From JBBPZA01 sp963728925 (lineage in GTDB: Bacteria > Actinomycetota > Thermoleophilia > Solirubrobacterales > Solirubrobacteraceae), in assembly GCA_963728925.1 (NCBI GenBank), contig CAVSMB010000002.1, forward strand, positions 186,001 to 250,000: a stretch of DNA of 64,000 bases, in the 5' to 3' direction. The position numbers and the translations under genes are program-made. Below, in pieces: positions 45,939-54,013 of the stretch (position 1 is the stretch's first letter; each line of letters opens with the position of its first letter). Below the pieces are notes generated by a model. That model had not been told where the DNA came from and made no database searches. It saw nothing but the letters and a program-made list of their open reading frames with translations.

Positions 45939-47579
45939 ATGGAGAGCATGGCTTTCGACAGAACACAGGAGCAGGAACTCGATGTCGACGTGGCGATCGT
46001 CGGCTATGGCCCGGTGGGCCAGGCGCTCGCGGCGCTGCTCGGCCGCGCCGGCCACAGGGTCGCGGTCTTCGAGCGCTTCAAGGACATCTATCGCCTCCCG
46101 CGGGCCATCCATCTCGATCACGAGATCATGCGGCTGCTGCAGTCCCTCGGGCTGGCGGAGGCGGTTGTCGGCGAGATGGTCCCCCTGAGCGACTACCACT
46201 GGTTCGGCGCCGACGGCGACCTGCTGCTGCGCTTCGACGCCCCCGCGCCGGCTCGATCCGGCTGGGATCCGGATTACATGTTCTTCCAGCCCGACCTGGA
46301 GGCTGGGCTCGACGCCCTCGGGTGTGCCCAGCCCGGCGTGACCGTCGAGCGCGGGTGGGCAGCCGAAGAACTGGTCGACTCAGATGCCGGGGCGCGACTG
46401 ACCGTCCGCAGCGTCGTCGAGGAGGAGCCGGGCCGGCTCGCCCTGACCGGCGAGGTGCGCACGGTCCGCGCCGCGTGGGTGGTCGGCGCCGACGGCGCCA
46501 ACTCGTTCGTCCGCGAGGCGAGCGGGATCACCCGGCGCGATCTCGGTTTTCAAGAGCGCTGGCTTGTGGTCGACGCCGAGCCGCGCGACATGGAGGCGCT
46601 CGCGCATCTGCCGACCGCCTGCCAGTGGTGCGATCCCAACCGGCCGACCACGCACGCGCAGAGCGGCCCCCGCCACCGGCGCTGGGAATTCATGCTCCTT
46701 CCGGACGAGCACCCGGCCGATTTCGAGCCCCCCGACCGGGTCTGGTCGCTGCTCGAGCCTTGGTACCGGCCGGATGACGGCCCGCTCACGCGCAGCGCCG
46801 TCTACGAGTTCCGCTCGATGCTGGCCGACCAGATGCGAAGCGGCCATGTGCTGCTGGTCGGCGATGCCGCCCACCTGACGCCGCCGTTCTTGGGCCAGGG
46901 CCTGTGCTCGGGCCTGCGCGACGCGGCCAACGTCGCGTGGAAGCTCGACCTCGTCCTGCGCGGCCTCGCCCCCGAGCGGCTGCTGGACACCGTAGACACC
47001 GAGCGACAGCCGCAGAACGAGGCGGTGATCCGACTGGCCATCGAGCTCGGAAACGTGCTCTGCCAGCTGGACCCGCAGGTCGCCGCGGAGCGCGATGCGA
47101 TGCTCAGACAGGCCGGGCCGCCGCCACCACTGGAGCTCGCGTCGCTGAATGAGGGCGTGCTGCACCAGCCCACAAGCGGCCGTTCCGAACCGCTTGCCGG
47201 CACCCTCAGTGTGCAGGGCCTCGTGGCCCGAGCGGGCAGGCACGGACGTTTCGACGATGTCGTCGGCCGCGGCTTTCAGCTGATCGTCGCCGACGGCGAC
47301 CCCCTCGCCGAGCTCTCGGGCGAGCAGCGCGCCCTGATCGACACCCTCGACATGGCGGTCGCCTCGCTCGACCCGGCCGCGCCCCAAGGCGTGCGCGACG
47401 CGGATGGCCGCCTCACGGGATGGCTGGCCGAGCAGAGCGCCCACGCGGCGCTCGTGCGCCCCGACTTCTACGTCTTCGGCAGCGCGTCCTCTCCATCGGA
47501 GCTGCCCGAGCTGCTCGGGGACCTTCGAGCCCAACTTCAGATGACGCCGACACCTGCACCTTCAGGAGCCCTGTCATGA
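45939..47579 (+). CDS. FAD-dependent aromatic monooxygenase, MhpA-like
   Basis: 546 residues. The FAD dinucleotide fold is VAIVGYGPVGQALAALLG; LPRAIHLDHEIMRLL, the NAD(P)/FAD DG motif region VGADGANSFVR, and GDAAHLTPPFLGQGLCSGLRDA follow. A C-terminal thioredoxin-like domain is present without CxxC. Closest in plan to 3-(3-hydroxyphenyl)propionate hydroxylase. It would add a hydroxyl ortho to an existing one, feeding the extradiol dioxygenase encoded at 58.9 kb. Leaderless promoter with a TetR-type site. The stop overlaps the next start (ATGA). Confidence 0.9.
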   Translation: MESMAFDRTQEQELDVDVAIVGYGPVGQALAALLGRAGHRVAVFERFKDIYRLPRAIHLDHEIMRLLQSLGLAEAVVGEMVPLSDYHWFGADGDLLLRFDAPAPARSGWDPDYMFFQPDLEAGLDALGCAQPGVTVERGWAAEELVDSDAGARLTVRSVVEEEPGRLALTGEVRTVRAAWVVGADGANSFVREASGITRRDLGFQERWLVVDAEPRDMEALAHLPTACQWCDPNRPTTHAQSGPRHRRWEFMLLPDEHPADFEPPDRVWSLLEPWYRPDDGPLTRSAVYEFRSMLADQMRSGHVLLVGDAAHLTPPFLGQGLCSGLRDAANVAWKLDLVLRGLAPERLLDTVDTERQPQNEAVIRLAIELGNVLCQLDPQVAAERDAMLRQAGPPPPLELASLNEGVLHQPTSGRSEPLAGTLSVQGLVARAGRHGRFDDVVGRGFQLIVADGDPLAELSGEQRALIDTLDMAVASLDPAAPQGVRDADGRLTGWLAEQSAHAALVRPDFYVFGSASSPSELPELLGDLRAQLQMTPTPAPSGALS

Positions 47580-48034
47580 CCTACGCCGTCCACACACTGA
47601 ACGCCAAGCTGCGGCGCTTCGTCGATGCCAACACGGTTGGGGTGCTCGCCACGTCCTCGCTCGACGGCCGGCCGCGCCAGTCGCTGGTCTACTTCACGCG
47701 CGTGGACGACAGGCTTCTGATCTCGACCCTCAGCGACCGGCTGAAGACCCAGGACGTCAGACGAAGCGGGTGGGCGTCTTTGTGCGTCATGGGTCACGAA
47801 CCGCCGTATCCGTCGGCGACCTTCGCCGGCCCCGCCGAGATCCTCACCGAGAACATCGGCGCGCCCACCGCAACGATCATGCAGCGCATCACCCGCGCCG
47901 CCGAGCCCCCGGAGCCGATGAGCGACGAGGCGCTCGCCGAGGTCGGCCGGGTGATCCTTGCGATTAAGGTCGAGCGCGTGACCGCCGCGAACTACATCGA
48001 TGCCGCGGCGAACGCGGGCGCCCAAAGTCGATGA
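47576..48034 (+). CDS. PPOX-class (F420- or flavin-binding) split-barrel protein
   Basis: 152 residues. LNAKLRRFVDANTVGVLATSSLDGRPRQSLVYF and RLLISTLSDRLKTQDVRR are typical of pyridoxamine-phosphate-oxidase-like split barrels that bind F420 or FMN; WASLCVMG and ILAIKVERV follow. The cofactor cannot be fixed by reading. Co-translated with the monooxygenase, so probably acts on the same aromatic compounds. Confidence 0.8.
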   Translation: MTYAVHTLNAKLRRFVDANTVGVLATSSLDGRPRQSLVYFTRVDDRLLISTLSDRLKTQDVRRSGWASLCVMGHEPPYPSATFAGPAEILTENIGAPTATIMQRITRAAEPPEPMSDEALAEVGRVILAIKVERVTAANYIDAAANAGAQSR

Positions 48035-48059
48035 GCACGATTGGCCTCACGAACCCGCC

Positions 48060-48547
48060 CTTAATCACGTGTGGATCCTCTACGAGCTGCCACATCTGAG
48101 CTCGTTCGTCCACCACGCGTCCTTCTACCCGTGCTCCGTGGGCGGATCCTGCCACAGCGCGGAGCCGGGGAGGTCAGCTGGTTCACGGCCATGTTCCTGC
48201 ACGGCAGCTGGGATCACATCCTCGGCAACATGCTGTTCCTGGCGATCCTCGGCAAGAACGTCGAGGACGCGTTCGGACACCTGCGCTGCCTCGCGTTCTA
48301 CGTCGCGGGCGGCTTCGTCGCGACCATGACCCAGACGGCGGCGACGCTGCTCGCGGGCTCCGCCGGCTCTGCGCACGTGCCCGTCCTCGGTGCCAGCGGG
48401 GCGATCGCCGCGGTGCTGGGCGCGTACTTCGTGCTCTATCCGAACTCGCGCGTGCTGACGCCGGTGCTGGTCTTCCCGGTCAAGATCGCGGCATGGGTGG
48501 TCCTGGGCGTGTGGCTCCTCTACCAGCTCGTCGAAGCGAAGAGTTGA
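48060..48547 (+). pseudogene. Rhomboid protease, N-terminal/middle part
   Basis: Two frames join near 48160: LPHLSSFVHHASFYPCSVG, then WFTAMFLHGSWDHILGNMLF, VEDAFGHLRCLAFYVAGGF and LGASGAIAAVLGAYFVLYP with the rhomboid nucleophile Ser in GASG. The first membrane helix is missing, and the gene ends after VLGVWLLYQLVEA, before the catalytic His helix. That helix is found on the minus strand at 50.34-50.46 kb, so the gene was split by an inversion. Confidence 0.75.
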
Positions 48548-48624
48548 TCGGCGGATGGCTGACGAACTCGACGCTCAGGCCCGCTGGGGCCGCGAGGGTC
48601 AATGCGCGGGCTACGCGCCGGCGC

Positions 48625-49452
48625 TCAAGCGCCGGCAGACGACAGCACGAGCAGCGGGCACGGAGAGCTGTCGCCCAGTCGCTGGGAGGTGCTGCCACCC
48701 ATCAACCGGTCCTTCGGCCGGTGTTGGTGCGGGCCCAGGACGAGGAGGTCGACCGAGGCTGCGTATCGCGTGAGCTCCTCGGCTGCGTCACCCGACGCCG
48801 CGTGGGGCTCGACGTCGCCGAGCTCAGCGAGTCGTGCCAGGGCTTTCGCGACGCCCTCTTCGATCTCCACCTCCACGTTCCACGGATCGTGGACCCGGAT
48901 GGGCTCGGGGACCGCCTCGAAGGCTGAGAGCCGTGCGGATCGCTGGCGTCCGAGGCTCCTCGCCACGGCGAGCGCCTGTTCGCTGCCAGGGGAGCCGTTG
49001 TAGGCAACGCCGATCGTCCTCAGGGCGGGCGCGCGCATCGCGTAGCCCAGGGGAGCCACCGCCACGTCGCACGGCGGGTTCTTGAGCACGTCGCGCGTGT
49101 CGTCACCGACGAACACCCGCTCATAGTCGTCGTGCCGCGAGGCGCCAACCACGAGCAGGTCACCATGCTGGCGCGCGGCCTGGTGCAGGCCTGTGGCCAA
49201 CGACCGAGCTTGGACACACAGCAGTTGAGCCTCGACGTACGCCTCGTCGCGTAGCGACGCGAGCTGCTCCAGTGCACGTCGGCGCTCTGAGACCTGCCAT
49301 GGGGGGTTCGGATCCGTGTCCGGTGGGAGGACCTCGACCTCCACAGCGACCAAGATGAGACTGCCGTCCGTGGAAACCAGCTGCCTGGCGAGTTCGAGCG
49401 GGTCCCGGCCGGCCCCCTCGCCGCCGACGCCTACAACCACGTTGTCGAACAT
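48625..49452 (-). CDS. Universal stress protein, tandem UspA domains
   Basis: 275 residues with two USP domains. Domain 1 (about 1-135) starts FDNVVVGVGGEGAGRDPLELAR and ends DLLVVGASRHDDYERVFVGD. Domain 2 (about 145-275) starts RTIGVAYNGSPGSEQALAVARSL and ends VDLLVLGPHQHRPKDRLMGG followed by CPLLVL, with the ATP-binding Gx2-Gx9 loop only partly conserved. ATG 49452 has AAAGGA at 8 nt; an upstream ATG at 49473 is less likely. Divergent from the zinc peptidase, with a TCAT/C-N5-GCGTGA palindrome in between. Confidence 0.9.
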   Translation of the reverse strand: MFDNVVVGVGGEGAGRDPLELARQLVSTDGSLILVAVEVEVLPPDTDPNPPWQVSERRRALEQLASLRDEAYVEAQLLCVQARSLATGLHQAARQHGDLLVVGASRHDDYERVFVGDDTRDVLKNPPCDVAVAPLGYAMRAPALRTIGVAYNGSPGSEQALAVARSLGRQRSARLSAFEAVPEPIRVHDPWNVEVEIEEGVAKALARLAELGDVEPHAASGDAAEELTRYAASVDLLVLGPHQHRPKDRLMGGSTSQRLGDSSPCPLLVLSSAGA

Positions 49453-49516
49453 CTCATTGGTCCTTTCGCGCATGGCTCGAGCGGTGTAGCGTCACGGCTT
49501 GCGCGGTGAGGCGTCG

Positions 49517-49533
49517 TCATCGGGTTTGCGTGA
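49517..49533. promoter_or_regulatory. Palindrome copy 1 (degenerate) TCATCG-N5-GCGTGA
   Basis: Located in the divergent region between the stress protein and zinc peptidase genes. The right half GGTTT-GCGTGAT is identical to the site at 52144-52160; the left half differs at three positions. Confidence 0.45.
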
Positions 49534-49603
49534 TTTCCTGTGGCCCGAATCGCACCAACTGCCTGACGCCCGCCCACCCGGTGCAACATGCTCGTGGAGC
49601 GCC

Positions 49604-50290
49604 GTGACCGAGCTCATCAGGCTGCTGCTGCTCGTGCCGCTCCTCGTGTCGCTCGGCGCCCAGCGGCTCGTGCGGTCGGTCTTCCGCCGGTACCGCGCGG
49701 TCCGCAACCATGCCGGCCTCGCGGGTGCGCAGGTCGCCCGTCTACTGCTCGACACCCACGGGCTGCAGCGCGTCGAGATCCAGCCCATCGCCGGGTTCCT
49801 GACCGACAACTACGACGGTGAGCGAAAGACGCTGTCCCTCTCGCGACCCGTCGCCGATGAGCCCACCGTCTCAGCTGTGGGGATGTCCGCGCACGAGGTC
49901 GCACACGCCTATCAGGACGCCGAGGGCGACCGTACCTATCGCGCCCTTCGATCGATCGGAGAGCCCTTGAGCAGGCTCGCACCCTGGTTCGGCTTCGCCC
50001 TGATCGGCGGCTACTGGTTCGGCGCGCCGATCCTCATCGTGTTGGCGCTCGTGTACGTCGCTGGACTGGTTCTGTTCGCGTCCGCGCCGCTGCCGGTCGA
50101 GTACGGGGCCAGTCACCGCGCCGTGAGCGTGCTAAGGCAGGCGGGGCTGACGGACGCTGCTGAGGAGCGGGGCGTCCGCCGCGTCCTCTCCGCGGCCGCG
50201 TTCACGTACGCCGTCGGCCTTCTCGACCGGCTCGGCTACTTCCTCGCGCTGCTCTTCATCGCCGAGACCATGCGCAGATACGCGACCTGA
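49604..50290 (+). CDS. Membrane zinc metallopeptidase, YugP-like
   Basis: 228 residues from GTG 49604 (GGAGC just before). An N-terminal membrane helix (LIRLLLLVPLLVSLGAQRL), then the zinc-binding HEVAHAYQD near residue 97, preceded by LTDNYDGERKTLSLSRPV. Two or three further helices (WFGFALIGGYWFGAPILIVL, VYVAGLVLFASAPLPVEYGAS) and a C-terminal helix follow. The VEYGASHRA stretch supplies the usual third ligand region. Family of neutral zinc metallopeptidases of unknown substrate. Confidence 0.85.
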   Translation: MTELIRLLLLVPLLVSLGAQRLVRSVFRRYRAVRNHAGLAGAQVARLLLDTHGLQRVEIQPIAGFLTDNYDGERKTLSLSRPVADEPTVSAVGMSAHEVAHAYQDAEGDRTYRALRSIGEPLSRLAPWFGFALIGGYWFGAPILIVLALVYVAGLVLFASAPLPVEYGASHRAVSVLRQAGLTDAAEERGVRRVLSAAAFTYAVGLLDRLGYFLALLFIAETMRRYAT

Positions 50291-50339
50291 ACCACCTCGC
50301 CATCCGAAGCTCAGGCTCTCGGAACGGCTGCGCCCAGTC

Positions 50340-50455
50340 TCTCGCGAGGCCAGGAACGCGCGTGCGACGAACACCCCCGAACAGGAACCCGCCGATGTGC
50401 GCGAAGAACGCCACGCCGCCACCGGTCGCGCTGGCCGAGAAGAGCCCGTAGCAAC
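50340..50455 (-). pseudogene. Rhomboid protease, C-terminal part (inverted)
   Basis: The minus strand reads YGLFSASATGGGVAFFAHIGGFLFG, then after a frameshift VFVARAFLASRE. This is the last rhomboid helix with the catalytic His (AHIGGFLFG), exactly what is missing after 48547. Together the two parts make one rhomboid gene split by inversion of about 48.54-50.46 kb. Confidence 0.7.
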
Positions 50456-50495
50456 GCTCGATTGGATAAGTCTCCCTCCCTGGAGCCGACGTGCA

Positions 50496-50526
50496 GACGG
50501 CCCCGGGAGCGCGTCCCGGGGCCGTC
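50496..50526. terminator. 13-bp GC hairpin, terminator of HdeD gene
   Basis: GACGGCCCCGGGA - GCGCG - TCCCGGGGCCGTC, a perfect stem 26 bp past the stop of the minus-strand hdeD-like gene. No long T run on either strand. Confidence 0.65.
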
Positions 50527-50551
50527 TTGCGACAACGTTGGTTGGTTCTGG

Positions 50552-51154
50552 CTACAGGTTCTTGTGCAGCCGGCGGATCTCGAAAGCCCGCACGATGTCG
50601 GTGATGCCGGTCATCAACGCCCAGATCCCGGCGAAGACGAGGAGGACGTAGGCCTTCTCGATGAAGAACTGGCCGGAGGTCCAGAACGCCATGATCGTCA
50701 TCAGGATGCCGGAGATGAGCCCGAGCCACCAAGCCGGATTGACCGCCCGCTCCAAGAACGCCCGGACTATCCACCAGACGCCCACGAGCAGGAAAAGGAA
50801 CCCGAGGATGTCGGCCAGGCCGGCGAACGTGCTCGCAGGATCGGCGAAGCAGATGACGGCGGAGACTAGGAACAGCACGCCGAATAGAGCCCAGGCCCAG
50901 CGCGCCGTCATCCCTGGCACCGATGCCAGCGCGAGGTTCTGGATGCCGGCAAGCGCGAACATCAGGCCAACGAGGATCCCGACCGTGGTGACCGACGCGT
51001 TGTTGAACTGCAGAATGACCAGCGCGACGACCACCCACGCGATCCCGGCGGCGAGCGCGGCCCACCAGTAACCCGTGATGTCGCGCACCTTCGCAGGGAC
51101 AGCACCGGTCAACGGCGGAGTGTCGAGATCTGGTGTTGCGGCGTGTTCGCTCAT
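50552..51154 (-). CDS. HdeD-family (DUF308) membrane protein
   Basis: 200 residues with six membrane helices in DUF308 repeats: YWWAALAAGIAWVVVALVIL, TTVGILVGLMFALAGIQNLA, WALFGVLFLVSAVICFADP, GFLFLLVGVWWIVRAFLER, PAWWLGLISGILMTIMAFW and AYVLLVFAGIWALMTGITDI. Linked with acid or general stress in other bacteria; the mechanism is unknown. An IS5-family element has inserted 13 bp upstream of the start codon, leaving the TAGGAGGG ribosome-binding site but replacing the native promoter. Confidence 0.9.
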   Translation of the reverse strand: MSEHAATPDLDTPPLTGAVPAKVRDITGYWWAALAAGIAWVVVALVILQFNNASVTTVGILVGLMFALAGIQNLALASVPGMTARWAWALFGVLFLVSAVICFADPASTFAGLADILGFLFLLVGVWWIVRAFLERAVNPAWWLGLISGILMTIMAFWTSGQFFIEKAYVLLVFAGIWALMTGITDIVRAFEIRRLHKNL

Positions 51155-51167
51155 GAGGCCCTCCTAA

Positions 51168-51183
51168 GAAGGTGTTTCGAAAT
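51168..51183. repeat. IS5-family left terminal inverted repeat
   Basis: GAAGGTGTTTCGAAAT, matching the reverse complement of 52063-52078 except at one position. Target duplication TAA precedes it. Confidence 0.9.
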
Positions 51184-51219
51184 AGAGGGTTTGCGGGCGT
51201 TATGTAGAACCGTGGGTGC

Positions 51220-52062
51220 GTGCCGCCCGAGCGCCGCTACCCCAGCGACCTGACCGATCGGCAGTGGGAACTGATCGAGCCGTTGCTGCCCGAGCCGCCG
51301 GCGGGGCCGGCGGGCCGGCCACCAGAGCACAGCAAGCGGGAGATCGTCAACGCGATCCTGTACCTGACGCGCACGGGCTGCGCGTGGCGGATGCTGCCCA
51401 AGGACTTTCCGCCGTGGCAGACGGTGTACCGCTACTTCCGCGCCTGGGGGGAGGACGGCACGCTCGACCGGGTGCACGACGCGCTGCGCGAGCGGGTACG
51501 GGCCAAGCGCGAGGGGCGCAACCCAGAGCCCTCGGCGGGGATCGTCGACTCCCAGTCGGTCAAGGGCTCAGACACCGTCTCCAAGGGAACGCGCGGGTAC
51601 GACGCGGGCAAGAAGATCAACGGCCGCAAGCGCCACATCATCACCGACACGCTCGGGCTGCTGCTGGTCGTGATGGTCACCGCCGCCTCGATCCAGGATC
51701 GCGACGGCGGCCGCGGGATCCTCAAACTGCTCAAGGGCGCGCTCCCCGGCGTGCGCCACATCTTCGCCGACGGCGGCTACCAGGGACAGCTGATCGCGCT
51801 CGCCAAGCGCGCCTTCCAGGTCGTCGTCGAGGTCGTCAAGAAGCCCGCCGAGCAGATCGGCTTCGCGGTGCTGCCCCGCCGCTGGGTGGTCGAGCGCACC
51901 TTCTCCTGGCTTCTGCGCTGGCGACGGCTGGTGCGCGACTACGAACGCCTACCCGAGACCCACGAAGCGTTCGTCAAGTGGGCCATGGTCGGGCTCATGC
52001 TCAACCGCCTCTCGCCACCACCCGGACCCAGGCCCTGGGCCACCAACAAGAGGAGAGAATAA
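51220..52062 (+). CDS. IS5-family transposase
   Basis: A 280-residue DDE transposase. N-terminal DUF4096-like part RRYPSDLTDRQWELIEPLLP and TRTGCAWRMLPKDFPPW. Catalytic residues in AGIVDSQSVKG (first Asp), HIFADGGYQGQL (second Asp) and RRWVVERTFSWLLRWRRL (Glu). The start is GTG 51220, 37 bp inside the left repeat. Intact length. No programmed frameshift is needed, as a single frame covers all motifs. Confidence 0.95.
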   Translation: MPPERRYPSDLTDRQWELIEPLLPEPPAGPAGRPPEHSKREIVNAILYLTRTGCAWRMLPKDFPPWQTVYRYFRAWGEDGTLDRVHDALRERVRAKREGRNPEPSAGIVDSQSVKGSDTVSKGTRGYDAGKKINGRKRHIITDTLGLLLVVMVTAASIQDRDGGRGILKLLKGALPGVRHIFADGGYQGQLIALAKRAFQVVVEVVKKPAEQIGFAVLPRRWVVERTFSWLLRWRRLVRDYERLPETHEAFVKWAMVGLMLNRLSPPPGPRPWATNKRRE

Positions 52063-52078
52063 ATTCCGAAACACCTTC
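52063..52078. repeat. IS5-family right terminal inverted repeat
   Basis: Reverse complement reads GAAGGTGTTTCGGAAT. It begins directly after the transposase stop codon and is followed by the second TAA. Confidence 0.9.
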
Positions 52079-52143
52079 TAAGTGATGGGGTGGTTGTCAG
52101 GGAACACGCCATGAGTTCTGAATCCCACCTGGGTGACCAGTCG

Positions 52144-52160
52144 TCACGCGGTTTGCGTGA
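52144..52160. promoter_or_regulatory. Palindrome copy 2 TCACGC-N5-GCGTGA
   Basis: Perfect 6-5-6 inverted repeat 30 bp (centre to centre) from copy 3, upstream of the AI-2E exporter gene and, before the IS5 insertion, upstream of the hdeD-like gene. Confidence 0.65.
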
Positions 52161-52173
52161 TCGTCGGCCAACA

Positions 52174-52190
52174 TCACGCAAAACGCGTGA
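52174..52190. promoter_or_regulatory. Palindrome copy 3 TCACGC-N5-GCGTGA
   Basis: Perfect inverted repeat in reverse spacer orientation to copy 2; together the two copies also form a 21-bp stem with one mismatch. A further half site TCACGC lies at 52198-52203. The three-turn spacing suits cooperative binding. Confidence 0.65.
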
Positions 52191-52349
52191 CGACCGCTCA
52201 CGCAGGCCGGTGTTTCAGTCGCGGCGCCATGACCGATCCCGCACGGACCGACCGACCCGCGTCCTTCTCAGGCTGCTGGTTGGCCGCCACACGAGCGCGA
52301 GAGGCCGCCAGAACGTGAGAAGAGCCATCCCAGCCGCCATGAAGGGCAG

Positions 52350-53465
52350 ATGAACGCGGCAGGGTCGTCCTCCTCGCGGGCCGGAGGAGGCACCGGTCGC
52401 CGCAACATCGAGATCTCGATATCGATCCGAACGATCCTGCTGATCGCCGGCGTCGTCGCTATCGCTTGGGCGGTGGCGTCGATCGCGCACGTCCTTCTCC
52501 TCATCTTCGTCTCGGTCTTCAACGTCGCGGTTCTCTCGCCGGTCGTGAAGGCGATGGAGCGGCGGTTGGGCTGGAGCCGGGGGCGGTGCGCCGCGGTGCT
52601 CGTGCTGGGCGTCGTGATCGTCATCGCCGCGGTCGTGTTGGTGCTGGCGCAGGCGATCGCCGGCGCTGTTCGCGGGTTCAGCCACGACCTGCCACAGATC
52701 GTGGGCACCGTCAGGCACAGCGATCTGGGCACGTTCATCAACGGCGGAAGCGGCTCGCTCGACACATTGAGGGCGCACGCGAGCGACATCACCCGCGGGG
52801 TCGGCAAGGTATCGGGCGGCGTCGCCCATATCGGAGTCTCGGCCTTCGGGGCCGTCACGCTCGTGTTCTCAGTCATCTTCTTCACGCTTTTCGGGCTCGT
52901 CGACGAACCGCGCGTGCGGGACTGGATCGGGGGGCTGCTGTATCGAGACACGCGGGACCGCTACCTCCAGGTCACCGATCGGGTCGTCCAGACGACCTCG
53001 CGCTACATGCTCGGCAACCTGGCCATCTCAGTGATCTGCGGGACCGTCTACGGCATCACGGCAGCGATCCTCGGCCTTCCGTACCCGCTCGCCATCGCCG
53101 TGATCGCGGGGATCCTCGACCTCGTCCCCACCATCGGGGCGACGATCGCCGGCGTCATCACCGGGATCGTCGCGCTGTCGGTCAGCGTTGAAGCCTTGAT
53201 CGCCTTCGTGATTGTGATCGTGGTGTACCAGCAGATCGAGAACTACATCCTGCAGCCAACGATCATCGGGAAGGCGGCCGCGGTCTCCGGCTTCACCGTG
53301 CTTGTCAGCGTCCTGGCGTTCGGGGCGCTCTTCGGCATCATCGGCGCGATCATCGGCGTGCCCATCGCGGCCGCGCTTCAGATCGTCGTCGAGGAGCTCA
53401 CCGCCGGCAGACGAGCTCGCATCGCCGCCGCCGACGCCGCGGAGCAGCAGCAGCAACCGGCCTGA
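52350..53465 (+). CDS. AI-2E family transporter (PerM-like)
   Basis: 371 residues with about eight membrane helices. SIRTILLIAGVVAIAWAVAS at the start, FNVAVLSPVVKAMERRLGWS, LPYPLAIAVIAGILDLVPTIG and a DLVPTIGATIAG motif typical of the family; QQIENYILQPTIIGKAAAVS near the C-terminus. Ends in a Gln-rich tail. Members export small molecules or act in sodium/proton exchange; the function here is open. Preceded by the TCACGC palindromes. Confidence 0.9.
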   Translation: MNAAGSSSSRAGGGTGRRNIEISISIRTILLIAGVVAIAWAVASIAHVLLLIFVSVFNVAVLSPVVKAMERRLGWSRGRCAAVLVLGVVIVIAAVVLVLAQAIAGAVRGFSHDLPQIVGTVRHSDLGTFINGGSGSLDTLRAHASDITRGVGKVSGGVAHIGVSAFGAVTLVFSVIFFTLFGLVDEPRVRDWIGGLLYRDTRDRYLQVTDRVVQTTSRYMLGNLAISVICGTVYGITAAILGLPYPLAIAVIAGILDLVPTIGATIAGVITGIVALSVSVEALIAFVIVIVVYQQIENYILQPTIIGKAAAVSGFTVLVSVLAFGALFGIIGAIIGVPIAAALQIVVEELTAGRRARIAAADAAEQQQQPA

Positions 53466-53497
53466 CGCCTCGGCTCACGCTGCCGCGCGCTCCCGAA

Positions 53498-53514
53498 TCA
53501 CGCAGAACGCGTGA
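53498..53514. promoter_or_regulatory. Palindrome copy 4 TCACGC-N5-GCGTGA
   Basis: Perfect repeat with spacer AGAAC, plus extra half sites at 53475-53480 and 53519-53524, upstream of the small charged protein gene. Confidence 0.65.
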
Positions 53515-53624
53515 CGACGCGTGATCCATTCGTCGCTGAAGCTCCAAAGCGTCAACGCAACGCAGCAGGCGGCCGGGACCGACAGACGTGGCGGTTCAGC
53601 GACCGCCACGAAGGGAGATACGAC

Positions 53625-53798
53625 ATGTCCGACAACGTGTCCGACAAGATCAAGAAGGCGGCCGACCACGCCAAGAAGGCGGTCGACAGGCAGGACGACC
53701 GGCTCGAGCAGACCAGCAAGAAGGTCGAGCCCTACCTCCATGAGGCCCGAGTGCGGTTGGCCGAGGCGGAGGAGAACCGCAAGCACGAGCGCCACTGA
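53625..53798 (+). CDS. Small highly charged helical protein
   Basis: 57 residues (MSDNVSDKIKKAADHAKKAV, then DRLEQTSKKVEPYLHEARVRL and AEAEENRKHERH). No membrane segment or Cys; it looks like an amphipathic helix, as in small stress or desiccation proteins such as CsbD-like peptides, but no family is recognised. AAGGGAGA precedes the ATG. Followed by a hairpin at 53861-53890. Confidence 0.65.
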   Translation: MSDNVSDKIKKAADHAKKAVDRQDDRLEQTSKKVEPYLHEARVRLAEAEENRKHERH

Positions 53799-53860
53799 CC
53801 GGTGGCACAACCGGTGTCCTGACTCCCAAGTCGACCGTCAGGCAGGGCCGTTCCGCGAAG

Positions 53861-53890
53861 GCGGGGCCCCGCTCGGTCCGAGGGCCCCGC
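53861..53890 (+). terminator. 9-bp GC hairpin after small charged protein
   Basis: GCGGGGCCC - 12 nt - GGGCCCCGC. GC-rich stem-loop 62 bp past the stop; likely terminator. Confidence 0.5.
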
Positions 53891-54013
53891 ATGCGCGCCC
53901 GGAACCGTTGGGCCGGCGCGCTGCGACTCTCCGCGTCCTTCAAGTCATGCCGAGGCGGGCGGCAATCCTCCAGGACGCCGTACACGCGAGGCCGGGAATG
54001 CCGAAGGAGATCC

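Larger units (their letters stand above)
51168..52078 (+). mobile_element. IS5-family insertion sequence, complete (911 bp)
   Basis: Bounded by 16-bp terminal inverted repeats (51168-51183 and 52063-52078, one mismatch) and flanked by a TAA direct repeat (51165-51167, 52079-52081). It contains one transposase gene on the plus strand. Complete and possibly active. Confidence 0.9.

Noticed and set aside
51216..52085. A second long frame overlapping the IS5-family transposase
   Set aside because: All DDE motifs lie in the other frame (51220-52062), so no programmed frameshift or second protein is needed.
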